From: GCA-003244245 sp036378735
Lineage (GTDB): Bacteria > Actinomycetota > Actinomycetes > Mycobacteriales > Pseudonocardiaceae
Direction of reading: 5' to 3'
Length of the DNA stretch: 64,000 nucleotides
Assembly: GCA_036378735.1 (NCBI GenBank)
Contig: DASUVX010000144.1
Coordinates: 1-64,000, forward strand
This document shows positions 1-8,107 of this stretch, one piece after another. The position numbers were made by a program, and so were the translations under genes. A model generated the notes under the pieces. It had not been told where the DNA came from. It did not search any database and saw only the letters and a program-made list of their open reading frames with translations. The first letter of the stretch is position 1; each line of letters starts with the position of its first letter.

Positions 1-25
1 TCCACCTCCTTCAATTCCGAGCGCC

Positions 26-582
26 TCACGGCGCACCAGCGCCTCGTGGCGCACGGGACTTCTCATCCACGCATAACACAATGGCGTTCTGCGGCGGGGC
101 CAAATACAGCCCCACGACGTCATGGACCTTGGCGACCAACTCGGGATCGGTGGAGAACTTGAACGTCTCACACCGCCACGGCTGCACCCCGTATTCGACC
201 CACGCGCGGGCGACCGTGGCGTGGTCGATGCTCAGCCGCGCAGCCAGCAGCCGGCTCGACCAGTGAGTCACCCCCAGCGTGCTCGGCGGCGGGGTCAGCG
301 TGGCGGTGATGATCGCGGCCCGGTCGACCTGGCGCGGACGGCCCGAGCGCGGCCGGTCATCCAGGCCCGCCAGACCCAACCTCTCGTACCGAGCCCGCCA
401 GTTGATCACCGTCTGCCGGTTCACCCCTACCCGCCGAGCGATCTCGGCGTGACTCACCCGGCCGCAGCCAACAGCACGATCCGCGCCCGCTGCGCCAACC
501 CTGCCGACACGCTCGACGCCCGCGACCAGGCCATCAACTTTTCCCGGTCACCCTCACGCAGCCCCAACGGCGCAGCTCGCAC
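26..582 (-). pseudogene. IS630-family transposase remnant, frameshifted and truncated
   Basis: Minus-strand reading gives an N-terminal helix-turn-helix (SHAEIARRVGVNRQTVINW), a linker with the RPRSGRPR motif and the first catalytic Asp region (CVDEKS) of an IS630/DDE transposase. A GTG at 582 opens the N-terminus, but that frame stops at 456-454. One G appears to be missing from the GGG run at 457-459, and the HTH part continues in the next frame from 457. After VDEKS the protein diverges into about nine unrelated residues and stops, so the rest of the DDE domain is lost. The element edge probably lies near 600-635. The call as a dead insertion-sequence fragment is firm; the exact family subgroup is not. 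Confidence 0.75.
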
Positions 583-600
583 AAAGCATTGTCACAGTAC

Positions 601-1054
601 CTACCGCCGAAACACTTAAGCGACACGCCACTAGCAAGCCCCAAGCGTGTTCACCATCGCGTGGATGTCGTCCGGCTCATCCGTCGGTTCGTACCGACGC
701 TCCCGCCGTTGAGGCGGCGCGTCGAGCGATCGCCGCAGCAGCAACGCATGGTTGCGCAGGCAAGGTTGGGGCCACCTCGCCAGTCGCGTCCTCAGGCCGG
801 GCGGCCTCCAACGCCGTCAGGGACTGCTACCTCGACGGGCCATCGAAGCAGACGCCTCGGGACGTGGTCAGCTGGTCCCGCCACACCGCTCGCAAAGTCA
901 AAATGCGCCACGTCGCGCTGCCTCCACTGCGACGATAGCGGTCTCGGCTTCCGACCACGATCATCGCCATCGCACCGTTCGCATCCACCCCCGGATTCGG
1001 ACCGAGAGCCCGCCAGGCCTGTCTCGGCACGACGTCTATGCTGGCATTTCTCCC
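601..1054. other. stretch with no recognisable gene
   Basis: Several short open frames exist on both strands (for example minus strand 827-1081), but none resembles a protein family I recognise and none has a convincing ribosome-binding site. The location beside a broken transposase suggests decayed mobile-element DNA. The segment ends at the promoter of the candidate small RNA. Confidence 0.4.
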
Positions 1055-1082
1055 TTGACACACGTGCCTATTTCCGTACACT
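1055..1082 (+). promoter_or_regulatory. sigma-70-type promoter of candidate small RNA
   Basis: A perfect TTGACA hexamer lies at 1055-1060, followed by a 16-nt spacer and TACACT at 1077-1082, which fits the TAnnnT pattern of actinobacterial -10 boxes. Transcription would begin near 1088-1090. No open frame with a ribosome-binding site follows before the terminator at 1163-1212. Seen directly; activity is inferred. Confidence 0.55.
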
Positions 1083-1087
1083 TAATG

Positions 1088-1212
1088 GTCCGGCTCTGGT
1101 GTAGCGACGCTCCGTTGCACTGGACGGCCAGGGGCTCCGCGGGCGTGCGGAGTCGCGACCGGGTCGGGTACGAGCAGACGGGAACGTTAGCTCGTGCCCG
1201 ACGCTGTTTTAT
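1088..1212 (+). ncRNA. candidate small non-coding RNA of about 125 nt
   Basis: The segment is bounded by a consensus-like promoter (1055-1082) and a strong intrinsic terminator (1163-1212) and has no plausible coding frame. It can form internal hairpins, including CTCCGC pairing with GCGGAG around 1134-1152 and CCGT pairing with ACGG around 1112-1127. It does not look like the actinobacterial SRP RNA, 6C RNA or tmRNA; I do not recognise the family. Function unknown. The call rests on promoter plus terminator alone. Confidence 0.45.
1163..1212 (+). terminator. Rho-independent terminator
   Basis: A 13-bp stem (GTCGGGTACGAGC at 1163-1175 with GCTCGTGCCCGAC at 1190-1202, one G-U pair) encloses a 14-nt loop and is followed by a U-rich tract (GTTTTATTT, then a second T-run at 1220-1228). 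U-tract terminators this clear are uncommon in high-GC actinobacteria, which makes the site stand out. Confidence 0.7.
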
Positions 1213-1216
1213 TTAG

Positions 1217-1793
1217 AGGTCTTTTTTCTTAAGTCCCTAAATTTTCCGCGGCGCTGCTGACGCTGCTCCAGGCGGCGCGCACCGGGTTGATCGAGCCATC
1301 GCCGAGCTCCCGAGCACGCGGTCGTCCACCTGCGGCCGGCTGCTCACAATCCTCGTGGGCCGGCTACGTCGGAATATGCCTCGGACGCATCACTGGGCGA
1401 GAGCCTGGCCGGTCGTACCTTGCCGGCGCAGGGGTAAGCAACCGCGCAAGCTGTGAGGCAGCCGTAACCCACGGCGGGCGCGGTTCCGTATCGACCTGCG
1501 CCTTCCCCACGCGCACTGACGACGTGGGCGAGGTGGCTCGATTGTAGGGAGCTGACTCGCTACGTTTACGCACAGATGGCCGCGGGTAACTTAGTGCAAC
1601 CAACGCCAGCGTCTCCTAGCTCGCCCGGCCCACACGGACAAGGGAGTGAGGATGGTGCCGACAGGGCCGTGGCGCGAGCGTCCGCGGGAACCGACGGTGT
1701 AATGCAGCAAGCCATACGTGCTCAGAAGTTACTGGTTGATCCTTGACAATCCCTCACCCGCTAGATGGGAGACCTGTAAGGAGGAGCAGGGAA
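1217..1793. other. stretch with no recognisable gene
   Basis: No open frame here resembles a known family or has a good ribosome-binding site. The AT-rich start (1205-1250) is the downstream flank of the terminator. A TTGACA at 1743-1748 lies upstream of the small membrane protein gene, but I see no -10 box at standard spacing. Confidence 0.4.
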
Positions 1794-2024
1794 ATGACCG
1801 TGGGATTGATCGTTCTATCGGCATCCGTTTTGGCGGCCTTCGCCATTGGCGCATTCATAGGGTACGGCTTGAGCGACCGCAAGCGAGCGGTGCGAGCTAG
1901 CCGGCAAGCAGCAGCTCAAACGTTCCTCTACAGGCAATTGCACGAACTACAAGCCGCCCGGCAAAGGGATTGCTCGACTCAAGCAGGACGAGACCGCTTT
2001 GCTCGAGAAAAAATCGCATCGTAA
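1794..2024 (+). CDS. small single-pass membrane protein, function unknown
   Basis: This 76-residue protein begins MTVGLIVLSASVLAAFAIGA, a hydrophobic segment of about 22 residues (3-25). It is followed by a basic, Arg/Lys/Gln-rich tail containing RKRAVRASRQAAAQ and a charged C-terminus. The topology fits an N-terminal anchor with a cytoplasmic helical tail. The start is set by a very strong Shine-Dalgarno, TAAGGAGGAG at 1777-1786, eight bases before the ATG. No family is recognised. The gene stands alone in a gene-poor region between the small-RNA locus and a dispersed repeat. The ribosome site argues that it is translated; its role is unknown. Confidence 0.6.
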   Translation: MTVGLIVLSASVLAAFAIGAFIGYGLSDRKRAVRASRQAAAQTFLYRQLHELQAARQRDCSTQAGRDRFAREKIAS

Positions 2025-2096
2025 CTCGTAAGCCGAGTGATGCGGCGCCTCGGACCGCCGAGTTGGGCGGTTGGGTCCTCACCGGGACGGGTGCTG

Positions 2097-2217
2097 TCGT
2101 GAACTCGACACCATCGACATTTTCGGGCAACGGGCGGCCTATGGCGTCGAGTTCACGACACTCGCCCGCAAATGTGCCTAACCCTGCCCAACTGTGACAG
2201 TTTCGGGGACCAAGGCG
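2097..2217 (+). repeat. dispersed repeat family A, copy 1
   Basis: The element has perfect 13-bp inverted arms (TCGTGAACTCGAC at 2097-2109 and GTCGAGTTCACGA at 2146-2158). A conserved tail follows (ACTCGCCCGC, AATGTGCCTAA, CCCTGCCCAA, AGTTTCGGGGACCA). The same arms and tail recur at 57393-57523, with a divergent loop. It is intergenic and has no coding capacity. It resembles a REP- or MITE-like sequence. Confidence 0.75.
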
Positions 2218-2433
2218 CCCGCCCTAGGGTAGCTCCCCAGTCCGGCGCGGACGGGTTCACCGTGGCCGCTAGAAGTGGCCCGCTGCTACCCGGGCAGCTG
2301 CGGAAAGAGGGCGGCCGTTCGAGCGCGCCGGAGCAGCGGTGACACGCGACGGTCGGTGTCGTTGCGTGCGCGAGCGGCCGATCCAGCTACCATGACGCAC
2401 CGCTCCGCTGAGGGACGGAGAACCTTGGATCGC

Positions 2434-3267
2434 ATGCGCTGTCGCACGAAGGTCGCTCTCACCGTCGCGGTCGCCCTGATGCTGGGCGTCACCGGCTGCG
2501 GTGCAGCGGAGTCAACGTCTAGTAGCGAAGTCACGGTCGTGTCGGCTGCCGGCCCGGCTCTGAATCCAGCTGCGCTGTCACCCGACGCACCCGCTTCGCC
2601 ACCCGATCCCGCAGCTGTGTCGCCCGATCCCGCAGCGCTGCCGTCCGGTCCCCCAGCGCTGCCTCCCGGTCCCCCAGCGCTGCCCGCCGGTCCCCCAGAG
2701 CTGCCGCCCGATCCCTCAGCTCTACCCCACGATTTTGTCGCGCCCGCCGCACCAACCCGGTTCGAGATGTCCGGTCCGGCGTTCGACATCAAGGCCAACG
2801 TCTGCCAGATGAAATACGTCCGACCGCTCAACCCTCCTGGAGACCAGATACACACGGTGTGCTGGGTACGGAAGGGCTTCGGCGTCGCACCCGGCAGCGA
2901 CTCCGGCGGCACCAGCTACATCCTCGGCCACGCTTGGGCGAAGACCCCGCTGGTTTTCAACCCGTTGTCAGAACTCGCGATGCAGGAAGTCACCGGGCAG
3001 AATCCCGAGATGGAAAGCGGCGTCCCGACCTTCCCGGTAAGGGCGCTCAACGGGTATAACGTCGTGCTCCACAACCCGACCGGCACACTCACCTATACGG
3101 TCACACGCGCGTTCGCCGTCTCGAAATCACAAACTGGCGAGGTGAAGTCCCTCATGGCCAATACCCCGAACCGAGTTGTCCTCATCACCTGCGGCGTCAA
3201 GAATGGCGTCGACGTCGATTACAATATCGTCGTAGACGCCTACCTCACGTCCTCAATGGCGGGATGA
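2434..3267 (+). CDS. sortase-like lipoprotein (catalytic Arg apparently absent)
   Basis: This 277-residue protein starts with a lipoprotein signal peptide (MRCRTKVALTVAVALMLGVTGC, lipid-attachment Cys22). A Pro/Ala-rich linker built of near-repeats such as SPDPAALP and SGPPALPP spans roughly residues 45-105. A C-terminal domain follows with sortase hallmarks: a His in YILGHAW (His166) and a Cys in VLITCGV (Cys253). Class E/F sortases carry an Arg shortly after the Cys, before the last strand. Here that stretch reads DVDYNIVVDAY with no Arg, so classical transpeptidase activity is doubtful. It is probably an extracytoplasmic, membrane-tethered protein. The start at 2434 gives the cleanest signal peptide; an ATG at 2392 and a TTG at 2425 are in-frame alternatives. 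It stands alone, convergent with the ABC exporter. Confidence 0.7.
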   Translation: MRCRTKVALTVAVALMLGVTGCGAAESTSSSEVTVVSAAGPALNPAALSPDAPASPPDPAAVSPDPAALPSGPPALPPGPPALPAGPPELPPDPSALPHDFVAPAAPTRFEMSGPAFDIKANVCQMKYVRPLNPPGDQIHTVCWVRKGFGVAPGSDSGGTSYILGHAWAKTPLVFNPLSELAMQEVTGQNPEMESGVPTFPVRALNGYNVVLHNPTGTLTYTVTRAFAVSKSQTGEVKSLMANTPNRVVLITCGVKNGVDVDYNIVVDAYLTSSMAG

Positions 3268-3336
3268 AACTCAGGTTCTGCGGTGGCGTGAATCGGATCA
3301 TAGCGCGGCAGGCTTTCCGGAAGTTCCGTCTGGCCT

Positions 3337-5211
3337 TTAGAACACGCTCGACGTGTTGATCTTGCTATCCGCGTCGTCGAATGGCGACACACCGGTGTTG
3401 TCGGCGAGGAATCCGCCTGACTGGTGGCGCCAGAGCCTGGCGTAGGTGCCCTGCATCTGAAGCAGCTCTGCGTGGCTGCCCTGCTCGACGATTCGGCCGC
3501 GGTCGAGGACGATGAGTTGATCCATCCGCGCGACAGTGCTCAGCCGATGAGCCACCACGAGCGCCGTCCGGCCCTCCATGAGCTGCCACAGAGCTTGCTG
3601 GATGAGGATCTCGCTTTCCGAATCCAGCGCGCTGGTGGCCTCATCGAGCAGCAGGATCGGCGCGTTACGCAGGATGGCGCGGGCGATCGCGACCCGCTGG
3701 CGCTGGCCACCGGACAGCTTGATTCCGCGCTCTCCGACCATCGTGTCCAACCCGTCGGGCAGGATCTCGGCGAACTCGATGACGTGTGCCGCTTGGGCGG
3801 CACGGTATATCTCGGCGTCGCTGGCACCTGGCCTTGCGAACGCGATGTTGTCGCGCAGCGTCCGGTGGAACATCGCCGGGTCCTGTGGCACGTAGGCGAT
3901 CAGACCGCGTAGGTCTGTCTGGCGCAGCCGGGAGATGTCCTGACCGCCGACGAGTATGCGACCTTGGTCAACATCCATCATCCGCAACAGGAGCCGGGAC
4001 AGCGTGCTCTTGCCGCCGCCGGAACGGCCGACGAGACCGACCTTGGTACCGCTGGAGACAGTCAGGTTAAGGCCGGTGAACAGCGGCGGTGCGCCGGCGT
4101 GGGCAAAACTCACCTGTTCGAAACGGACGTCTGCTGCGGTTGGTCGCAGCGGCTCCGGGGAGTCCGGATCGAGCACCGTTGGGGGGGCGAGTAGTAGTTC
4201 AGTGAATTGGGCGGCTTCGGTCAGGTCGCTCTCCAGCCGCCGATAGATCTGGTTGAACTCGAACATGATCCGGGTTGCGTTCGAGTAGTAAGCGAAGGTC
4301 ACCACGATCGCCTCCACGCCGAGCCGTCCGCCGCCGAGGCTGACCGCCACTACCAGGCCGAGCACGTTGGTGAGCACGGACATCGGCGCGACCACGGTGT
4401 CGATACGGAGGTTGGCGTAGTCCCAGGACCGGATGGAGAGCATTCGCGCTTCGGCGACGCGTGTCTGGTGCTCGCTAGCCTCATGATCCTCAGCGGCGAA
4501 GGCTCGCACCGTCTCCATGTTCATCAGGCTGTCGGCAACGTGGCCGGATACTCGTGCGATAGCGGCCTCCCGCTGATCGACGAGTGTCTGGCGGCGACGG
4601 ATAAGTGGTGCGATGACCAGCCCGGTAACCGCGATGAGGCCGACAAGAACGACCACCAGCAGCGGGTCGTAGCGCCACAGGACCACCGACGCGAACGCCA
4701 GCGGCAAGATGCCGGCCACGACGTTGAACGCGAGCGTGTCGACGACTTCCTCGAACCGTGCAGCGAAGCTCAGCGCGCGCTTGGTCAACGAACCGGCGAA
4801 GTTGTCGTGGAAGAAAGCCGCGTCCTTGGCGAGCAATTCGTTCATGGCGACCACATACAAGTTCTCGATACCGCGGCCGTCCGTGCGGTTCAAGCAGTGC
4901 AGCCCGGCCCGCCACAGGGCCTCCGCCAGGAGCAGCAGGGCGGCGAAGCCGAGCACATAGGGCAGCACTGTTGCAGCTGCGCTGCCCGCACCGCCGGCGA
5001 GGCGGCCCGCGAGCTGGGCGACGATCAGTGGAGCGAGGTAGAGCAGGCAGATGTTGCCCAGCGCCGGCATCAACAGCGCCGGTATGGCGACCCGTCGGTT
5101 GCGGGACAGCTCACGGCCGTAGTAGCGCAGTGCCAGCAACATGGCCGCCTTGCGAGTGGGCGAACCGCGGCGCAACACATCCGTGTCGTCGCGGATTTCG
5201 GGCCCAGCCAT
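3337..5211 (-). CDS. ABC exporter, fused permease and ATPase (ABCB type)
   Basis: The 624-residue half-transporter would work as a dimer to export an unknown substrate across the plasma membrane. Residues about 30-320 form the six-helix transmembrane domain. The nucleotide-binding domain carries Walker A (GRSGGGKST, near residue 392), the ABC signature (LSGGQRQRVAIARA, near 497), Walker B (ILLLDEATSALD, near 519) and the H-loop (VVAHRLSTVARMD). The ATG at 5211 is preferred over upstream alternatives because GGAGGGGG sits just in front of it. The gene is transcribed alone; the LuxR gene upstream on the same strand ends about 150 bp away. The substrate (drug, lipid or peptide) cannot be told from sequence. 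Confidence 0.9.
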   Translation of the reverse strand: MAGPEIRDDTDVLRRGSPTRKAAMLLALRYYGRELSRNRRVAIPALLMPALGNICLLYLAPLIVAQLAGRLAGGAGSAAATVLPYVLGFAALLLLAEALWRAGLHCLNRTDGRGIENLYVVAMNELLAKDAAFFHDNFAGSLTKRALSFAARFEEVVDTLAFNVVAGILPLAFASVVLWRYDPLLVVVLVGLIAVTGLVIAPLIRRRQTLVDQREAAIARVSGHVADSLMNMETVRAFAAEDHEASEHQTRVAEARMLSIRSWDYANLRIDTVVAPMSVLTNVLGLVVAVSLGGGRLGVEAIVVTFAYYSNATRIMFEFNQIYRRLESDLTEAAQFTELLLAPPTVLDPDSPEPLRPTAADVRFEQVSFAHAGAPPLFTGLNLTVSSGTKVGLVGRSGGGKSTLSRLLLRMMDVDQGRILVGGQDISRLRQTDLRGLIAYVPQDPAMFHRTLRDNIAFARPGASDAEIYRAAQAAHVIEFAEILPDGLDTMVGERGIKLSGGQRQRVAIARAILRNAPILLLDEATSALDSESEILIQQALWQLMEGRTALVVAHRLSTVARMDQLIVLDRGRIVEQGSHAELLQMQGTYARLWRHQSGGFLADNTGVSPFDDADSKINTSSVF

Positions 5212-5361
5212 CGGTCCCCCTCCAATGCACCTCCGAGCACCCAACCCGTCGATGCTGCCGCATGGACAAGGTCAAGGCGATCGAATATCAGTACCGGCGA
5301 CTGTTCTTTCCTACGGACACGATTCGAATACCGCTCGCACGGGGGCAGCGAGCATCCGCGG

Positions 5362-6435
5362 TCAGCACCGGGCAACAGGCGCGTCAGCGCCGTAGCAGCC
5401 GTCTGGCCGCAGCCGAGCCACCAGTTCGCCACGGCTGCGGACGCCGATCTTGGCGAACACCGACTTCAGGTGGTCCTGCACCGTGTGGGCGGAGATGAAC
5501 AGGCGCCCGGCGATGTCGATGGTCGAATGCCCGGCGATCACCTCACGGCAGATGCCGCGCTCACGAGGCGTCAAACCGTAGGCCCTGAGTAGCAGGCCGA
5601 TCAGCTGATCGCCAGCGGCAGGCTCGATGGCGATCGCGATCTGGTCATCGTCTCCGCCGATCAGCGGGCTGGCTTGGAGGACGGCCCACTGGCCACCCGC
5701 GCCCCGCACCCGCGCCCGGAAACCGCCCGAGGCTGCGCCCCGGGCACCAACAGCCATGACCCGCATCATCACCATGAACCGGCCGGGTGCGGTCTCGTCG
5801 AGCCGGTCCTGCCACTCCTTGGCAGCTGGGGTCACCGCGCGAAGCTCACCGCGCGGGCCGACAACCACGATGGCCGGATGGCCAGCAGGCGTGCAGCCGC
5901 GGGCCTCCGACCGCACCGCCAACCGGGTCGCCGTCGCGATGGGTGGGCCCACCGCGGCGAGGAACTCCATCTCGCGATCAGTGAAGTCGTGGCCGGCTCG
6001 CACCATGCCCGCCGCTCCCCAGCAGGTCCCGTCAGCCAGGAACAGCACGCGAAGTTCCCGGTCCAGCCCCAAGGGCCGCCATACGTTGTTGAACCGGGTG
6101 CTTCGGTCACGTTCGCGGTCGGGCAAATCGGACAGCTTGGCCATGGTTTGCTCGCGGGCAGCCAGGGTGGCAAAGGTGTGCGGCTCGTCAGCGGAGTACT
6201 CGGCCTCGGCCAGCCATGGCTCATACTCCGGCGGGATACGGGTCTCGCCGCTGACCATGGTGCTGATCACGTGCGTTTCCGGGTCGATGGCTGCCCAGCA
6301 GGTCAGCTCGGTGCCGACCACGTCGCCGATCACGCGGATCGCCGCGGCGTGCAGCTCGCTGACGCCGAGTCCAGCGGCGGCCAGCGCCGCGATGTCTCGG
6401 CGGGCGCGGTGAGCCCGTTGCTCCCACACCGCCAA
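5362..6435 (-). CDS. LuxR-family transcriptional regulator with GAF-like sensor region
   Basis: This 357-residue regulator has an N-terminal two-thirds of GAF-like character, with a core such as LFLADGTCWGAAGM that aligns with the second regulator at 8108-9265. Its C-terminal LuxR helix-turn-helix (LTPRERGICREVIAGHS, then AHTVQDHLKSVFAKIGVRS) occupies residues about 290-350. No receiver Asp pattern is seen, so it probably senses a ligand directly. The start shown is a TTG; a GTG two codons in (6429) is equally possible because no Shine-Dalgarno is visible. It is divergent from the cupin/DUF1304 pair, with a 14-bp palindrome at 6467-6480 between them, suggesting autoregulation and control of that pair. 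Confidence 0.85.
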   Translation of the reverse strand: MAVWEQRAHRARRDIAALAAAGLGVSELHAAAIRVIGDVVGTELTCWAAIDPETHVISTMVSGETRIPPEYEPWLAEAEYSADEPHTFATLAAREQTMAKLSDLPDRERDRSTRFNNVWRPLGLDRELRVLFLADGTCWGAAGMVRAGHDFTDREMEFLAAVGPPIATATRLAVRSEARGCTPAGHPAIVVVGPRGELRAVTPAAKEWQDRLDETAPGRFMVMMRVMAVGARGAASGGFRARVRGAGGQWAVLQASPLIGGDDDQIAIAIEPAAGDQLIGLLLRAYGLTPRERGICREVIAGHSTIDIAGRLFISAHTVQDHLKSVFAKIGVRSRGELVARLRPDGCYGADAPVARC

Positions 6436-6466
6436 AGTATGTCGCCGTCAACGTCCGATGGGCATT

Positions 6467-6480
6467 CCCAGAATTCTGGG
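6467..6480. promoter_or_regulatory. palindromic operator candidate 1 for the LuxR regulators
   Basis: CCCAGAATTCTGGG is a perfect 14-bp palindrome (16 bp counting flanking T and A). It lies in the divergent promoter region, 32 bp from the regulator start at 6435 and 39 bp from the cupin start at 6519. A related palindrome, CCCTGGATCCAGGG, lies at 8057-8070 beside the paralogous regulator. The shared form is CCCWGRATYCWGGG. Sequence seen directly; operator role inferred. Confidence 0.55.
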
Positions 6481-6518
6481 ATCGATGGGGACCAGCCAGG
6501 GCACCTAGCGTCAGGGGC

Positions 6519-6983
6519 ATGACGCACCTGGTTCAGCACACCGCCGCCGGCGAAGGCGCCGAGCTCACCGCCCCGGACGCGGTCCTCACCGTGAAGATCG
6601 ACGCAAGACACACCGACGGGCACTACGAGCTTTTCGAAGTCGACGCGCCGCGGGGACCGGCGACGCCGCCGCACCGGACTGGCTGGGGCAAGGCCTACTA
6701 CGTACTCCACGGCCGGATGATCGTTGTGGTCGAGGCCGAGGCCTTCGATCTCGGGCCGGGGTCGTCGATCACCATCCCGCCCGCAGCACTGCACACCTTC
6801 ACGGTGCTCAGCCCGGCGGTGAAGTTCCTGGTGATGAGCCTCACCGGCGCCATGGGCGCGTTCCACGCCGACCTCGACGCCACGGTGCCCCACGGCCGTC
6901 CGATCACGGAGGCTGCGCAAAAGATCCAGCAGGTCCTGGATCGCCACGACGTGACCGTGGCTGGCCTTCAGGCTGTCCGATGA
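6519..6983 (+). CDS. cupin-domain protein
   Basis: This 154-residue protein has a single double-stranded beta-helix domain. Cupin motif 1 is partly degenerate (near PPHRTGWGKAYYVLHGRMIVVVEAEAF) and motif 2 is PGSSITIPPAALHTF. The fold binds metal or a small ligand in many enzymes and sensors; the substrate here is unknown. It overlaps the next gene (DUF1304) by four bases (ATGA), so the two are one transcriptional unit. Both are divergent from a LuxR regulator across a palindromic operator candidate. The most likely role is in a small response regulated by that LuxR protein. Confidence 0.8.
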   Translation: MTHLVQHTAAGEGAELTAPDAVLTVKIDARHTDGHYELFEVDAPRGPATPPHRTGWGKAYYVLHGRMIVVVEAEAFDLGPGSSITIPPAALHTFTVLSPAVKFLVMSLTGAMGAFHADLDATVPHGRPITEAAQKIQQVLDRHDVTVAGLQAVR

Positions 6984-7381
6984 CTGCCGTCGTGTGGACC
7001 TTTGCGCTCCTGGGGGCGGCGCTGCACGTCGTCGTCTTCGTCTGCGAAGCCGTGCTGTTTGGGCGTCCCGGCGTGCATCAACGTATCTTCTTCGTCCCCA
7101 CCGACGACGTCCCGGCCGTCCGGCTCTGGGCATTCGGCGTCGGCTTCTACAACCTGTTCCTCGCCTGCGGCGTCGTCGCCGGCGTGATCGCCTGGGGTGC
7201 CGGCGACGAGGCGGTCGGCCGAGCGCTGGTCATCTACGTGTGCCTGTTCTGGTTGCTGTCTGGCATCGTGCTGCTCATCGCCGACCGGTTGGAATTGAGT
7301 CGCGCCCGGGGGAAGGGCATCGGCGGGGCGCTGGCCCAGAGCCTGCCACCGCTGGTCGCGCTCATCGCCGCGGTGCTGTAA
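6980..7381 (+). CDS. DUF1304-family integral membrane protein
   Basis: This 133-residue protein has four predicted transmembrane helices: residues about 4-22, 50-72, 80-100 and 112-131. It carries the family features E-AVLFGRPGVHQRIFFVP and FGVGFYNLFLACG. DUF1304 proteins have no established biochemical function. Translation is coupled to the cupin gene through an ATGA overlap. It is convergent with the monooxygenase-like gene ending at 7432. Confidence 0.85.
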   Translation: MTAVVWTFALLGAALHVVVFVCEAVLFGRPGVHQRIFFVPTDDVPAVRLWAFGVGFYNLFLACGVVAGVIAWGAGDEAVGRALVIYVCLFWLLSGIVLLIADRLELSRARGKGIGGALAQSLPPLVALIAAVL

Positions 7382-7431
7382 ACAAGATCCAACTATTTGT
7401 ACGCGACATCGTCGTTTCCGTCGGTCGCCGT

Positions 7432-8019
7432 CTACCGGCGTCGCTGGGTTATGTGGTCGTGCCGGGCGGCGGGTGAGCTGGGAAAGGGATCGTGGAGCGG
7501 TTTGCCGCAGGTACCGCACGCGGAAGTAGGCGCCGCCGTCGGCTGCCGGCAACGGTCGCAGTACAGGGTTCTGCGGCCCAGCGCGTGTGCGGCCCACACG
7601 CCGGCGAACTGGCTGTACTCGAAGGGGCGGTTGCGCTGTTCGCGCACCATCGCTCGATGCGCGTCGCCGTTGACGAACGCGGCCACGTCAGCAACGTCCC
7701 GCCACAGCCCCAGGGCGTATGCGTGCGGGCCGTCGTTGAACGTCAACCATCGCAGGAATCCCGGCATATGCCGGAAGTCCGCTTTGATGGCGGCGAAGTT
7801 GCGGTACCCGCGCTGGGCGCCGGTGTCTTCGACGAAGGTGGTGTGCAGCAACGTCAGCGCTCCAGCCATTTCAGGGCCGGCGCAGGTGGATCCGTCCAGC
7901 GCGCTGACTACTCCGGGGGTTACCCGCGTGCCCTCGACCCCTTGCAGGGCTTTGTTCGACTCCTCATCCGGCGGGAAGATCCGGATCGTGGCCGGGCGCT
8001 GATCTGCCGTTTGTGACAT
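7432..8019 (-). CDS. ABM-like (antibiotic biosynthesis monooxygenase-type) protein with C-terminal zinc ribbon
   Basis: The 195-residue protein has a central domain (residues about 50-140) reminiscent of dimeric alpha/beta-barrel ABM or DUF3291-type proteins (GALTLLHTTFVEDTGAQRGY, FLRWLTFNDGPHAYALGLWRD). It is followed by a four-cysteine zinc ribbon (C154-x2-C157, C168-x2-C171). The start at 8019 (MSQTADQRP) is chosen because longer versions would run through the divergent promoter region and operator candidate. It is divergent from the second LuxR regulator. The catalytic role is uncertain, since ABM-like folds include enzymes, heme-degrading proteins and non-enzymatic members. Confidence 0.6.
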   Translation of the reverse strand: MSQTADQRPATIRIFPPDEESNKALQGVEGTRVTPGVVSALDGSTCAGPEMAGALTLLHTTFVEDTGAQRGYRNFAAIKADFRHMPGFLRWLTFNDGPHAYALGLWRDVADVAAFVNGDAHRAMVREQRNRPFEYSQFAGVWAAHALGRRTLYCDRCRQPTAAPTSACGTCGKPLHDPFPSSPAARHDHITQRRR

Positions 8020-8056
8020 GACGGCGATCTTTCGCCGGCTCTTTATGCTGCACCAT

Positions 8057-8070
8057 CCCTGGATCCAGGG
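8057..8070. promoter_or_regulatory. palindromic operator candidate 2 for the LuxR regulators
   Basis: CCCTGGATCCAGGG, a perfect 14-bp palindrome, sits almost exactly midway between the divergent starts at 8019 and 8108, about 37 bp from each. It matches operator candidate 1 at 10 of 14 positions, with all six outer C/G positions shared. The central GGATCC is a common hexamer, but the extended palindrome in the same context twice is unlikely to be chance. Confidence 0.55.
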
Positions 8071-8107
8071 GGTTACCCAACCCGTGCCGGGGTGCCACGC
8101 TGGTGCC

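Noticed and set aside
827..1081. Minus-strand frame starting MYGNRHVCQGRNASIDVV
   Set aside because: No family recognised, no ribosome site, and it overlaps the small-RNA promoter; probably decayed DNA.
4207..5592. Long plus-strand frame opposite the ABC exporter
   Set aside because: It is antisense to a gene with all ABC motifs and has no recognisable domain or ribosome site.
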